The translations under genes were made by a program, and so were the position numbers. The notes beneath the pieces are model-generated. The model was given only the letters and a program-made list of their open reading frames with translations. It made no database searches and was not told where the DNA came from. From JAFGRU01 sp963665915 (GTDB lineage Bacteria > Desulfobacterota > Desulfuromonadia > Desulfuromonadales > JAAYDE01): DNA of 64,000 bases. Positions 10,969-19,967 of this stretch are shown piece after piece. The stretch's first letter is position 1, and every line of letters starts with the position of its first letter. The stretch spans positions 124,001 through 188,000 of the forward strand of contig CAXXSG010000002.1 of the NCBI GenBank assembly GCA_963665915.2, in the 5' to 3' direction.

Positions 10969-13212
10969 TTACGGGGCGGGGTTGTCTTCTTCCGATTCCT
11001 CTGATGATTGTGCTTCCATCTGCGCCTGGTAATACCGCATACGTGCCTGGATCTGGCGTGCGAGTTGGAGGTTGCCGGTTTGCTGCGCGAGCAACGCCGC
11101 GTGCTGGGCGGTTTCGAGCGCTTCGCTGTGCATGCCCGTGGCGGATTGTGCCGCAGCGAGGGCATCGAGCGCGTTGGCGTCGCGCGAATCGGTCGTCAGG
11201 CAGGCATGCTCGGCGAGTTTGAGCGAACGCTGTGGGTCGCGCACGCTGGCGTCCGGGCAGGTGCCTAGCAGCTTCGATAGCCAGATGAGCAGGCCGGGCC
11301 GATCCGGAGCCGCTTCGAGGCCGGCTTCGAGCACGCGTTTCGCATCCGCAAACCGCCGCTGCTGGGCCAGGCCGGTCGCGATCTGTTCGTAATGGGCGAT
11401 GAACTGATCGTCGAGCGTCACGCCGCGCTGCAATTCGGCCAGACCGTCGTCGACTTGCCCGGTCTGAATGAGCACGCCGCCGAGGTTGGCGTGCAGCTTG
11501 GCATCGTCGGGGAAGAGCTTGAGCGCTTGACGAAAAGCCGTGATCGCCTCGGCAAGTTTGCTTTGCCGCGCCAGCACGAAGCCGAGATGCTTCAGCCCTT
11601 CCGGGTGTGTCGGTTCCAGCACGACCAACTTGCGGAAACACTGTTCGGCTCGGGCGTAGTCGCCTTGCTGCATACGCGACGTTCCATACGCGTGCAGGAT
11701 CTTGGGCTGCGCTTCGTAGAGTTGCAGCGCCTTTTCGAGGTACGCGTCGCCCTCGGCGATCTTGCCTTGTTCGAGCAGCACGATCCCCGCCGAGCCGTAG
11801 CTCTGCGCCAGGCCGACTTCGACGCCGGGCGGAATGCGCGCCGCGAGCAAGCCGCCGGCGGCGACAATCACTGCTGCCCCAACGATCGCCGACCACCGCC
11901 GCGTGCGAAGCTGGTCGATGATCCAGCATGTGGCAAACGCCGCGAGCACGATCAGAATCGGCACGACCGGCAGGCGATAGCGCGCCGTCACAAAGAACGC
12001 CACCACGCCCAGCATGTACGAAACGACGAAGCCCCACAGCGGTAGCAATGTTCGGCTGCGTCGCAAAGAGAGCAGTAGCCCGAGCAGCCCGAGCGGTGCG
12101 ACGATCGCGAACGACAGCGGCAGAAACCGCGTGATCGGTGCGAAGTTGCCCGTGACGAAGCGAATGTCCTGGTTGTTCGAGACTTCCCAATGACTCCAGA
12201 AGTAGCCCAGTTTCTTGAGCAGGTTCGCCGCGGCGGCCTGCGGCTGCGCGCGGAAGAACGCGAACGCCTGGTCGAAGTAATACGCGGAGATTTCCGACGC
12301 CTTTAGCGGATGCCCCGCGGCCTCCTCGGCCCGCTGGTTCTGGGCCTCAATGCCCGGCCAGAATTCCGCCGGCGTGCCGGGCACGATCGCGCTCATGCCG
12401 TCGGATTGCGGATTGTTTCCGATGAAGAAGTTCACGCCCGCGGTCGACGAAACGAGCACACGGTCATGGCCGACCACGGCGTTGCGAATCGTGACCGGCG
12501 CGATGGTGACGATCATTCCGACAGCAAGCGAGGCGCCAAAACCAAGCAGCCGGCGCCACTGGGCGTAATAGAGCATTACCAGCCACAGCGCCACGACCGG
12601 AACGAAGATCAGAATGCTTGGCCGCGCCACCGCCGACACGCCAAGTGCGATCCCGCTCAACAGCCACAGCCACCACCGATCTTTCCGCCCGGCATGCAGC
12701 AGCAGCGACAGCAGCACCAGATCGAGAAAGACAACCAGCGTGACCACGAGCAGTTCGGATTCGAAGTACGGGAAGAGCCAGTACGTCGCCGCCGCGAAGC
12801 CGGCCAGAATACCGACGCGTCGTTCAAATGCCAGGCAACCGATCAGATAGACGAGCACGCAATTCAGCGAGCCGATGATGATCTGGATGATGCGCGGGGC
12901 GAGGTTACCGTCGCCGAACGCCCAATAGATCATCCCCAACAGCCACGGATACAGCGGCCCGCGAAAGTAGGGGCCCTCCATGAACCGCTCGCCCGCCGCG
13001 ACCGCCAGCCCCCATTCGCGATGAAACGCGGCGTCCATGATTTCATGGCCGAAGAAGGGGCAGCTTTGTACCTGGAAGAGGTAGATCGCCCGCACGGCGA
13101 GCGCGACGAGAAAGATCACCAGCGGCCAGACAAACCGCATGACGCCCGGCGGCGTTTGCAGTGACGATTTGCACTCCTGCGCTGCGGCATTGTCGGCGGC
13201 GTTTGGGTTCAC
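10969..13212 (-). CDS. GT-C family glycosyltransferase with C-terminal TPR repeats
   Basis: 747 residues. About ten hydrophobic helices in the first 450 residues fit an ArnT/PMT-like GT-C transferase, with the acidic first-loop motif GHEIMDAAFH where the lipid-sugar binding Asp usually lies. Residues 470-740 form TPRs (for example AQSYGSAGIVLLEQGKIAEG). Such enzymes move sugars from polyprenyl-phosphate donors to proteins or lipids on the outer face of the membrane. The start is GTG at 13212 with AGAGGA nearby. It converges on the last kinase with only 19 bp between stops. Substrate cannot be inferred. Confidence 0.8.
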   Translation of the reverse strand: MNPNAADNAAAQECKSSLQTPPGVMRFVWPLVIFLVALAVRAIYLFQVQSCPFFGHEIMDAAFHREWGLAVAAGERFMEGPYFRGPLYPWLLGMIYWAFGDGNLAPRIIQIIIGSLNCVLVYLIGCLAFERRVGILAGFAAATYWLFPYFESELLVVTLVVFLDLVLLSLLLHAGRKDRWWLWLLSGIALGVSAVARPSILIFVPVVALWLVMLYYAQWRRLLGFGASLAVGMIVTIAPVTIRNAVVGHDRVLVSSTAGVNFFIGNNPQSDGMSAIVPGTPAEFWPGIEAQNQRAEEAAGHPLKASEISAYYFDQAFAFFRAQPQAAAANLLKKLGYFWSHWEVSNNQDIRFVTGNFAPITRFLPLSFAIVAPLGLLGLLLSLRRSRTLLPLWGFVVSYMLGVVAFFVTARYRLPVVPILIVLAAFATCWIIDQLRTRRWSAIVGAAVIVAAGGLLAARIPPGVEVGLAQSYGSAGIVLLEQGKIAEGDAYLEKALQLYEAQPKILHAYGTSRMQQGDYARAEQCFRKLVVLEPTHPEGLKHLGFVLARQSKLAEAITAFRQALKLFPDDAKLHANLGGVLIQTGQVDDGLAELQRGVTLDDQFIAHYEQIATGLAQQRRFADAKRVLEAGLEAAPDRPGLLIWLSKLLGTCPDASVRDPQRSLKLAEHACLTTDSRDANALDALAAAQSATGMHSEALETAQHAALLAQQTGNLQLARQIQARMRYYQAQMEAQSSEESEEDNPAP

Positions 13213-13300
13213 GCTTATAATCCTCTCGATACTCGATCGGTATCCTCATCGGACGAGTTGCATATGGTACCATCGTGGCGCGGGGATTGTGAGCGACTCC

Positions 13301-14266
13301 ATGAGTGACAAGCTTCGGCACTTGCCGGTGCAGTTGGACCAGATTCGCGATGCGACCGAGCGTATTCGGCCGCATGTGGTGCGTACGCCGGCGGTTCATT
13401 GCGAGCCGCTATCGCAGGAACTCGGCTGCGAGATTCACTTCAAATGCGAGAATCTGCAGCGCGTTGGTGCATTTAAGGCGCGCGGGGCGTGCAACGCGGT
13501 GCTTTCGCTGGATGACGCTGCGGCGGCGCGGGGCGTCGTGACGCATTCGTCGGGGAATCACGCGGCGGCGTTGGCACGGGCGGCGAAGATTCGGGGCGTG
13601 CCGGCGCACATCGTCATGCCGCACGACTCGCGGCCGAACAAGCTCGCCGCGGTGCGGGCGTTCGGCGTTACGCCGGTGTTGTGCGAGCCGACGGCGGAAT
13701 CGCGGGCGGCGACGGCGAACGAGATTCAGAAGCAAACCGGGGCGACGCTCATTCACCCGTACAACAATCCGGCGATCATCGCCGGACAGGGCACGGTCGG
13801 GCTCGAAATCCTCGAACAGATCGAGCAGATAGATTGCGTGGTCGTGCCGGTCGGCGGAGGCGGGCTGCTCTCCGGCATGCTGATCGCGATCAAATCGTTG
13901 CGGCCGGAGATCCGCGTCATTGCCGCCGAGCCGGCCTGGGCCGACGACGCGTACCGTGGTCTACAAAGCGGCCACCTCGAAATGCCGACGCGCTACGACA
14001 CAATCGCTGACGGCCTGCGTTCGCCGCTGGGCGAGTTGACGTTCCCCGTATTACAGACACTGCTCGACGATCTGCTGCTGGTTGACGAAGCAACGATCGA
14101 AGCGGCAACGCGGGCGATCGCATCAAAGGCCCGCCTGGTCGCCGAACCGTCCGGTGCCGTCCCGCTCGCCGCGATCATGCAACACGAGCAGCGATTCCGC
14201 GACCAGCGCGTCGTGGCCGTGATCTCAGGCGGGAATCTGGATTTCAGCAGTTTCGATCTGCGCTAA
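13301..14266 (+). CDS. PLP-dependent threonine dehydratase / serine racemase family enzyme
   Basis: 321 residues of the fold II PLP family. Lys59 in VGAFKARGA is the Schiff-base lysine, SSGNHAAALA binds the substrate carboxylate, and VGGGGLLSG cradles the cofactor phosphate. The length and absence of a C-terminal ACT domain match catabolic threonine ammonia-lyase or serine racemase rather than biosynthetic IlvA; sequence alone does not separate these two. It starts about 90 bp from the divergent glycosyltransferase. The ATG is chosen because it opens the conserved region; a GTG at 13289 in a neighbouring position is less likely. Confidence 0.85.
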   Translation: MSDKLRHLPVQLDQIRDATERIRPHVVRTPAVHCEPLSQELGCEIHFKCENLQRVGAFKARGACNAVLSLDDAAAARGVVTHSSGNHAAALARAAKIRGVPAHIVMPHDSRPNKLAAVRAFGVTPVLCEPTAESRAATANEIQKQTGATLIHPYNNPAIIAGQGTVGLEILEQIEQIDCVVVPVGGGGLLSGMLIAIKSLRPEIRVIAAEPAWADDAYRGLQSGHLEMPTRYDTIADGLRSPLGELTFPVLQTLLDDLLLVDEATIEAATRAIASKARLVAEPSGAVPLAAIMQHEQRFRDQRVVAVISGGNLDFSSFDLR

Positions 14267-14267
14267 T

Positions 14268-14345
14268 GCGTGCGAAGGTGTGAAAGTGCGAAGGTGTGAA
14301 AGTGCGAAGGCGTGAAGGTGCGAACGCGGGATGATTCTTTCCCGC
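14268..14345. repeat. short tandem repeat with hairpin between convergent genes
   Basis: Three to four imperfect copies of a 15-16 bp unit (GTGCGAAGGTGTGAAA) end in a hairpin GCGGGA/TCCCGC (14326-14331 and 14340-14345) with an 8-nt loop. The sequence just after (to about 14370) is a rough reverse complement of the repeat, giving a longer imperfect inverted repeat. Its place between two convergent genes suits a bidirectional terminator, although no clear U-run is present. Confidence 0.5.
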
Positions 14346-14378
14346 CTTCACACGTTCCCACTTTCCCACCATTCCTCG

Positions 14379-15167
14379 CTACGCAATGAAGCGAACTATC
14401 CCACCATCCACGCGCAACGCGGCACCGTTAATGCCGGAGGCCTTCGGGCTGACGACGAAGGCCACCGCGTCGCCGATTTCCTTGGGTTGCAATAGCCGCT
14501 GAATCAGCGAGGTGGGGCGGTTCTGCTTGACGAAATGCGCGCCGGCTTCTTCCGGCGAAACGTCAGGGAAGAGTTCGCCGACGAACTTGCGCACGCCGTC
14601 GGTCGCGGTGGAGCCGGGCAGCACGCTGTTGACGGTGACCGCGGTGCCCTTGGTGAGTTCGGCCAGACTGCGGGCGATCGACAGTTGCATGGTCTTCGTC
14701 GCGCTGTAGTGCGCCATCTCGGGAGCGGGGCTCAGGCCGGATTCGCTGGAGATGAAGACGATGCGGCCGTCGTTGCGCTCCAGCATGCCGGCCAGGTAGT
14801 GCCGGCTGAGCCGCACGCCGCTCATGATGTTGACCTCGAACAGATGCTGCCAGGCTTCGTCCGATGCCTCAAAGAACGCGGACGCCTCGTACGTGCCCAG
14901 ATTGTTCACGAGAATGTCGACGGATGGATGCGCGGCGATCGTTTGCGCGCAGCCCGCGGCTGTGCCATTGTCCGCCGCCAGCGGTAACAGATCAGCGTCG
15001 GGATGTTTGCCGCGAATATCCTCAATAGCACGCTCGACGCGGTCGGCGGTGCGGCCGTTGATAATGACGCGCGCGCCTTCACAAGCCAGCGAGCGCGCGA
15101 TTTCCAATCCGATACCACCGCTCGAAGCCGTGACGAGCGCGACCTTATCTGTAAGTCCAAGATTCAT
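14379..15167 (-). CDS. short-chain dehydrogenase/reductase
   Basis: 262 residues with the classical SDR layout: nucleotide-binding TASSGGIG (13-20), NNLG near 89, and catalytic Ser140, Tyr154 and Lys158 (YSATK). The ribosome site AAGGACG precedes the ATG. Arg39 in NGRT suggests NADP preference. The substrate is not predictable; neighbours give no pathway. The C-terminal INGAALRVDGG matches the family end, so the gene looks intact. Confidence 0.85.
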   Translation of the reverse strand: MNLGLTDKVALVTASSGGIGLEIARSLACEGARVIINGRTADRVERAIEDIRGKHPDADLLPLAADNGTAAGCAQTIAAHPSVDILVNNLGTYEASAFFEASDEAWQHLFEVNIMSGVRLSRHYLAGMLERNDGRIVFISSESGLSPAPEMAHYSATKTMQLSIARSLAELTKGTAVTVNSVLPGSTATDGVRKFVGELFPDVSPEEAGAHFVKQNRPTSLIQRLLQPKEIGDAVAFVVSPKASGINGAALRVDGGIVRFIA

Positions 15168-15260
15168 GGCAATCGTCCTTTTCTGCGATGCCGATATGCG
15201 GTCACGCTGTTGGCCCGCATGGATGCCGCGGGCCCAGCTCGTTGTTCCACTCGGTTCTGT

Positions 15261-16103
15261 CTACGCCCGCAGGAGTTTATGTCCGCTCCGTCGGCGGGCA
15301 AGGACAGCAACGCCGATCAGAACCAGAAGGACGGTGCCTGGTTCGGGGATGGCGAGCAGTTGATCTCCGTTGATGACGGCCTGGTCACCAATGGCAACGT
15401 CGCCATACGCGAAGAGTTGCCCGGTGACTTGTGAATCCCAGCCGACCGTCGCCGGGCCGCCGACGAGCAGGCTGCTGTCGACGAAGTTCTCCGTACCGAC
15501 GTTCAGGTTGCCCCCGATGCTGAATAGCGATCCACCCGAGCCATAACGCGTGATGCTGTTCTTCCACGCAAGACTCGTGTCTCCAGCGACGTAGACCAGC
15601 ACGTCGCCGGCGGACGCATCGAGCAGGATTTTGGCTTCATCGCCGAGCGTCAGACTATCGAAGTAGTATCTGCCGGCCGTGAGCTCTAGATTGCCGCGCC
15701 ACTGTGCCGAAATGTCGCCATACGTTCCAGGTGAGAGCGAGAGCGTACTATCGGAAAGCGCGCTGAGTGCCTGGCCGCCGTTCGGCTTCATATCGAGCGG
15801 AGGAAACGTCCAGTCGTCGAATAGCGAGGCACCGACTTCGCCATACGTTGCACCAAACGAGCTGTCCCAGCCGGTGGTGATACTGCTTCTGGCGAAAAGG
15901 TTGCCTTCGACGGTTGCACTGCCGCCAAGCTGCAACGCGCCGCCGGCCACGGCATCACCCCCGATCGATGCACTCCAACCAACGGAGAGATTGCTGCCCG
16001 AGTACACAGCCGCCTCGTTCGGCTTCCAGTCCGTGATCATATCGGCCCACAATGGTGCCGCGAAAAGCACAACAACGCTCAATGAGAAGATGCAGTTGCG
16101 CAT
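15261..16103 (-). CDS. PEP-CTERM sorted secreted protein
   Basis: 280 residues. A signal peptide (about 1-20) opens the protein and a PEP-CTERM signal closes it: IPEPGTVLLVLIGVAVLA followed by RRR. The middle is Gly/Ser-rich with a repeated pattern (VGWSASIGGDAVAGG, then VGWDSQVTGQLFAYG), suggesting a repetitive beta structure. PEP-CTERM proteins are processed by exosortase and end up at the cell surface or in exopolysaccharide; no exosortase is in this window. Function otherwise unknown. Confidence 0.85.
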   Translation of the reverse strand: MRNCIFSLSVVVLFAAPLWADMITDWKPNEAAVYSGSNLSVGWSASIGGDAVAGGALQLGGSATVEGNLFARSSITTGWDSSFGATYGEVGASLFDDWTFPPLDMKPNGGQALSALSDSTLSLSPGTYGDISAQWRGNLELTAGRYYFDSLTLGDEAKILLDASAGDVLVYVAGDTSLAWKNSITRYGSGGSLFSIGGNLNVGTENFVDSSLLVGGPATVGWDSQVTGQLFAYGDVAIGDQAVINGDQLLAIPEPGTVLLVLIGVAVLARRRSGHKLLRA

Positions 16104-16269
16104 CGTGTTTGCTCCAGTCCAATAATGGTGGCCTCGATTGCGTCACGGCGGCGGCGATGTGTTCGCCAAGCGCCGCACATCTGCAATCCCTGAAAGCGTT
16201 CAATACGGCAGTGGATGAAGGCAAATGGCTGGAGTTTGGTAGAGCCCACAGTTGCGTTGGCCATCGGAG

Positions 16270-18924
16270 CTACCGGCGAACGACCCACGTGCCGGCGAGC
16301 CGATCGTGCAATCCGCGATGCGGGTGCAGCACGCAGTACGCCGCGGCGAGCAGCCAGACGATCAGAATCACAAAGGCCAGCACCCTGGCGGTGCCAGTGT
16401 TTGACTGACCCAGCCACATCGTCAGCGCCATCGGCACGGCCAGCGGTAGCCACGCAACGGCCCAACGCAGCAGTCGCCGCGTTGGTGAGGCGGGCTCGCC
16501 GGCGGCGTTGATCACCGCCAGCCGGAAGATGGTGTGACAGATCGTGTTGCGAAGCGGAACCGCCAGCAGTTGCGCCACCGCCATCACGGCCAGCACGATC
16601 AGCACCGAGTTCAGGATCATCGAACCGGCTGAATCCCACGGCTTGTCGTGGTAGCGGCCTACGAATACTGCCACCCAGATGTAAAACGGCAGCATGAAGA
16701 TCGAGCCGGCGCGAATGCCGCGGCTGACATCGGCGGGGCGATCCAGCAGTCCGCGCAGCGTGCCCGCCAGGTAGCTCAGCTTCTCAAACTTCTCCTGCGC
16801 GAGGTTCTTCAACACGCTGCGCGCGTGCAGCGGTGCGCCCGTCGGTTCGACGAAGCTGGCGACTGCGTGCAGGAAACATTGCTGCCCGGCCATGTCGCTG
16901 ACGGGCATCGGCTCGGCCCGTGCGTCAATTGCCGGCCAGGGTCGGTCGAGCAACAGGGCGCGACCGTCCGCGGTGATCCAGACTTGGGCGAGGCTGAGCG
17001 TTGTCGGCAATGTCTGGTCCGCCGCCGCGGCCCACAGCTCCTCGGCAATATCGTGCAGCCAGTAGCGCAGCGTGGCCCAAGGAACTTGCTTGTCTCTCTC
17101 GACCAAAGTGAGCAGCGGCTTGCCCTGTATGGCTTCGTAGGCGTCCCAGGTTTCCTCGCCGGCGGTTACGGTCTGCAACCAGCGCAGGCGACCTGGCCGT
17201 GCGACTTCGCGCCGTGCGAGGGGGAGTTCCGCACTCTGCCGCCGGAGTAGCCAGACGCGGCGGCGAAGCACGGGATCAGTGCCCGCGAGCCAGTCATCCG
17301 CGATCGGTTCCCCGGTGATCTGGTACGGACCGAATCTTGGTGCGTTGGCTTCGTCGCCGGGAAGCTTCGGCTCCGTGACCGGCGCGATTGCCGGACGTTT
17401 CGTGCTCTTCGGCTTTATGACCACGCGCGTGCCGCTGACCAGATCCCAAACCGTGGCGTACCCATTCTCTCGCCGCGCGACAATCGCCAACGCTCCGGGA
17501 ATCCAGCCGCAGAAAACCGCCGCCAGCACGAATACGATTGTCTGGAAGCTGGTCCACTGGTAATCGGAGATCATCGCCATCATCAGCGGCATGCGCACGC
17601 CTTCGGCACAGAGAATCGGTACAACGATGCGAAGCAAGGCGCGGCCAACGCCCGGCGCCCGACCGTTGGGTCGAACTACACGCAACCCCTTAAGCCACTT
17701 GCCCAGCCCCGCGCCCCAGATGCCCTCGGCAATGGCGAAGTATGCGAACCCGAGTGCGAACAGCAGCAGGTAATAGCGGGCCGACAACAGCGTGTGTTCG
17801 ACCACCGGCCGCACCAGCAATTCTTCACCGCCGACAATGAGCATCAACGCCACGTATGGCGGCAGAAACGCAAGCAAGTAGTCGATCCAGCCGGCGGCCA
17901 TCCGTGCCAGAATCGAAGCCGGTTGCGGCTCTTTCGATCCAAATGGCAGCAGGGCATTACGCAGGGCGGCGTAGCTCGCGAAACGGCCGTCCGGCTCCTT
18001 GGTGAGGCAACGCGTTACGATTTGCGCCAACGCCGGCGGCACGTCTTCACGCAGCTCGCGCAGTGGCGTCGGCGGCTGATTCACCGCGTTGGCGACGACC
18101 TGTACGGCGTTGTCGCCCTCAAACGGAGCCCGATTCGTCAGCAGCATGAACAGCGTCGCGCCGACGGAATAGATGTCGGCCCGCACGTCGAGTTCGTCGC
18201 CGCGAAGCTGTTCCGGCGATGCAAACGCGGGCGTGCCCATGATTCGGCCGTGAGCCGTGACGAGCGTATCCGTCTTGGCCAGCGTCGAAACCGACAGGCC
18301 AAAGTCACCGACTTTCACCGAGCCGTCCGGACAGACGAAGCAGTTCGACGGTTTGATGTCGCGATGCAGAACGCCGGCGTCCTCTGCCGATTCGAGCCCG
18401 GCGATCACGTCCAGAATCGCATCGACGGCCTCAGCGATCGGCAACGGACCGTGCTCTTTCAGGCGATCCTTCAGCGTACCCGCGCCGGCGATTTCCATCG
18501 TGATCACCGGCAGACCGTCGATCTCCTCGCTACCAAACACGTAGAGGCTGTTCGGGTGGTTGACGCGCGCGGCCAACCGGCCCTCGCGTAGGAATCGCTG
18601 CCGCATCTCCGGCGAATCGAGCTGCAAGCCGAGAACTTTCAGCGCCACGCGCCGGCCCGTGTCGCGCGTTTCCGCGTCGTAGACCACGCCCATCCCGCCG
18701 CGGCCGAGCAAGCCTCGCAAGCGGTACTGGCCGAAATCGAAAGGGAACTGGGCCGGCCCGTGTTGCGAGAGCGGTCCGCCGGGCACGGTTGTCACAGTGC
18801 GTGTTAGCCCGTCCGCCGTCTCCAACGCCCCCGAAAGCAGGCACGCCGGGCAAAGCCGCTCGGTGGCGGCGGGGGGGATGTCGGCGCCGCATTGTCGGCA
18901 AGTCTGTTTATCGGAAGCGTTCAT
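16270..18924 (-). CDS. membrane Ser/Thr kinase with duplicated kinase-RDD layout; second kinase degenerate
   Basis: 884 residues. An N-terminal zinc ribbon (CRQCG, CPACL) precedes a full Hanks-type kinase (about 68-328) with LGRGGMGVVY, Lys96, HRD (187-189) and DFG (207-209). An RDD membrane domain follows (from about 337, ARMAAGWIDYL). Next comes a second kinase-like stretch (about 525-730) beginning YQITGEPIADDWLAGTDP but lacking visible HRD and DFG, then a second RDD domain ending in HRGLHDRLAGTWVV. The ribosome site GGAG precedes the ATG. The sigma-like gene directly upstream on the same strand is the usual planctomycete partner. Substrates are unknown. Confidence 0.88.
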   Translation of the reverse strand: MNASDKQTCRQCGADIPPAATERLCPACLLSGALETADGLTRTVTTVPGGPLSQHGPAQFPFDFGQYRLRGLLGRGGMGVVYDAETRDTGRRVALKVLGLQLDSPEMRQRFLREGRLAARVNHPNSLYVFGSEEIDGLPVITMEIAGAGTLKDRLKEHGPLPIAEAVDAILDVIAGLESAEDAGVLHRDIKPSNCFVCPDGSVKVGDFGLSVSTLAKTDTLVTAHGRIMGTPAFASPEQLRGDELDVRADIYSVGATLFMLLTNRAPFEGDNAVQVVANAVNQPPTPLRELREDVPPALAQIVTRCLTKEPDGRFASYAALRNALLPFGSKEPQPASILARMAAGWIDYLLAFLPPYVALMLIVGGEELLVRPVVEHTLLSARYYLLLFALGFAYFAIAEGIWGAGLGKWLKGLRVVRPNGRAPGVGRALLRIVVPILCAEGVRMPLMMAMISDYQWTSFQTIVFVLAAVFCGWIPGALAIVARRENGYATVWDLVSGTRVVIKPKSTKRPAIAPVTEPKLPGDEANAPRFGPYQITGEPIADDWLAGTDPVLRRRVWLLRRQSAELPLARREVARPGRLRWLQTVTAGEETWDAYEAIQGKPLLTLVERDKQVPWATLRYWLHDIAEELWAAAADQTLPTTLSLAQVWITADGRALLLDRPWPAIDARAEPMPVSDMAGQQCFLHAVASFVEPTGAPLHARSVLKNLAQEKFEKLSYLAGTLRGLLDRPADVSRGIRAGSIFMLPFYIWVAVFVGRYHDKPWDSAGSMILNSVLIVLAVMAVAQLLAVPLRNTICHTIFRLAVINAAGEPASPTRRLLRWAVAWLPLAVPMALTMWLGQSNTGTARVLAFVILIVWLLAAAYCVLHPHRGLHDRLAGTWVVRR

Positions 18925-19004
18925 GAATCCATCTCCGAATCTGGGTTCATCCGCTTCTTCCTGAAAGAAAAACGCTCGGCGGTTACGAGAAAAGTGCCAG
19001 GAAA

Positions 19005-19739
19005 TCAGTTTTGACGCAGAACGGTGATCAAATAACGCATTTCGTCGTCGAGGTCAGCTTCGTTGTTGACGGTCTCCGCGATCGCGGCCCGCAGCAGTGT
19101 GCGGTAGCGCTGCCGCAGTCGGTGGATCGCGACCTTGAGCGCGCCCGGGCTCATGCTCAGCCGCTCCGCAAGCTGCTGCCGCGGCGAGTCTTCCTCGCCC
19201 GTGAGGCAGCCTTTGAGCGCCTCGAACTCCTCGGCTTTTCCGTCGGCGGACATCTCGTCGCGCAATGCCCGCAACGCCGCGGCGATCGTTTCCAACGCCC
19301 ACTCACGGTCAAAGGCGCGCTCGGGATCTCCCTCGGAGCTGGCGGCGCCGGCGAACCGCGACTCCGGATCGAGCGCGTCCCATGCAATAAGCTGCACGCC
19401 GCCGCCACGCTTCAGTGCCTGCCCGCGCTGCCATTCGTTTGCCAGAAAATGCTTCATCGCGCCGAGCAGGTACGAGCGAAAACGCCCACGGGTCGGGTCC
19501 GCGCCGGCCAGGCCGTTGGTTTCGATGATCCGCGTGAAGAACGCCTGTGTCAGATCCTGCGCATCGTCCGCAGAATGCCCGCGAAAACGCACGAATGCGT
19601 ACAGCGGATACCAATACGCACGGCAGAGCGCCTCAAGTGCCCGCCGAGCGTTCGACGCATCCGCCCGGTCAACACGAGCGGCAGCGACCAGGCTCCAATG
19701 TGTAGTGGCAAACTCACGCGGTCCGATAGGATCGGTCAT
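19005..19739 (-). CDS. ECF-like sigma-70 family factor associated with kinase
   Basis: 244 residues. Region 2 is seen in YWYPLYAFVRFRG and DAQDLTQAFF, and a sigma4-like helix-turn-helix at the C-terminus in LAERLSMSPGALKVAIHRLR. This pattern belongs to the large planctomycete ECF-like group often encoded next to Ser/Thr kinases. It lies 80 bp upstream of the kinase-RDD gene on the same strand, so they are probably co-transcribed and the kinase may control sigma activity. The ATG at 19739 is preferred to the one at 19811 because the family motif ATTHWSLV then begins close to the N-terminus. Confidence 0.85.
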   Translation of the reverse strand: MTDPIGPREFATTHWSLVAAARVDRADASNARRALEALCRAYWYPLYAFVRFRGHSADDAQDLTQAFFTRIIETNGLAGADPTRGRFRSYLLGAMKHFLANEWQRGQALKRGGGVQLIAWDALDPESRFAGAASSEGDPERAFDREWALETIAAALRALRDEMSADGKAEEFEALKGCLTGEEDSPRQQLAERLSMSPGALKVAIHRLRQRYRTLLRAAIAETVNNEADLDDEMRYLITVLRQN

Positions 19740-19855
19740 GCCATCATCGTAACGGTGAGCAGAGCGTTTGCGAAACCCCGCGCAGTATCCTTCTATCGCT
19801 CGCCGGCTCATCTCGATGGGGTAAGCACCAGCCTACACTCATTGGTGTATTTCAC

Positions 19856-19886
19856 ACTATCACGCACATAGTTGGCGTGTGATAGT
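19856..19886. terminator. hairpin downstream of the SIR2 gene
   Basis: ACTATCACGC (19856-19865) pairs with GCGTGTGATAGT (19875-19886) around a 9-nt loop, with a two-base bulge. It sits 80 bp beyond the SIR2 stop and upstream of the sigma gene. No U-run follows, so it may be a weak terminator or a boundary scar. Confidence 0.35.
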
Positions 19887-19967
19887 TTCTGAGCCGTAGA
19901 GTCGCTCTGGCTGGGGGCGCTAATGCCGCAGTCAACCTTCGAGCATGAGTACTTCGCGGATTACATA

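Noticed and set aside
12310..13164. Plus-strand frame of 284 codons opposite the glycosyltransferase
   Set aside because: Arg/Gln/His-rich composition typical of an antisense shadow; the opposite strand has clear membrane helices.
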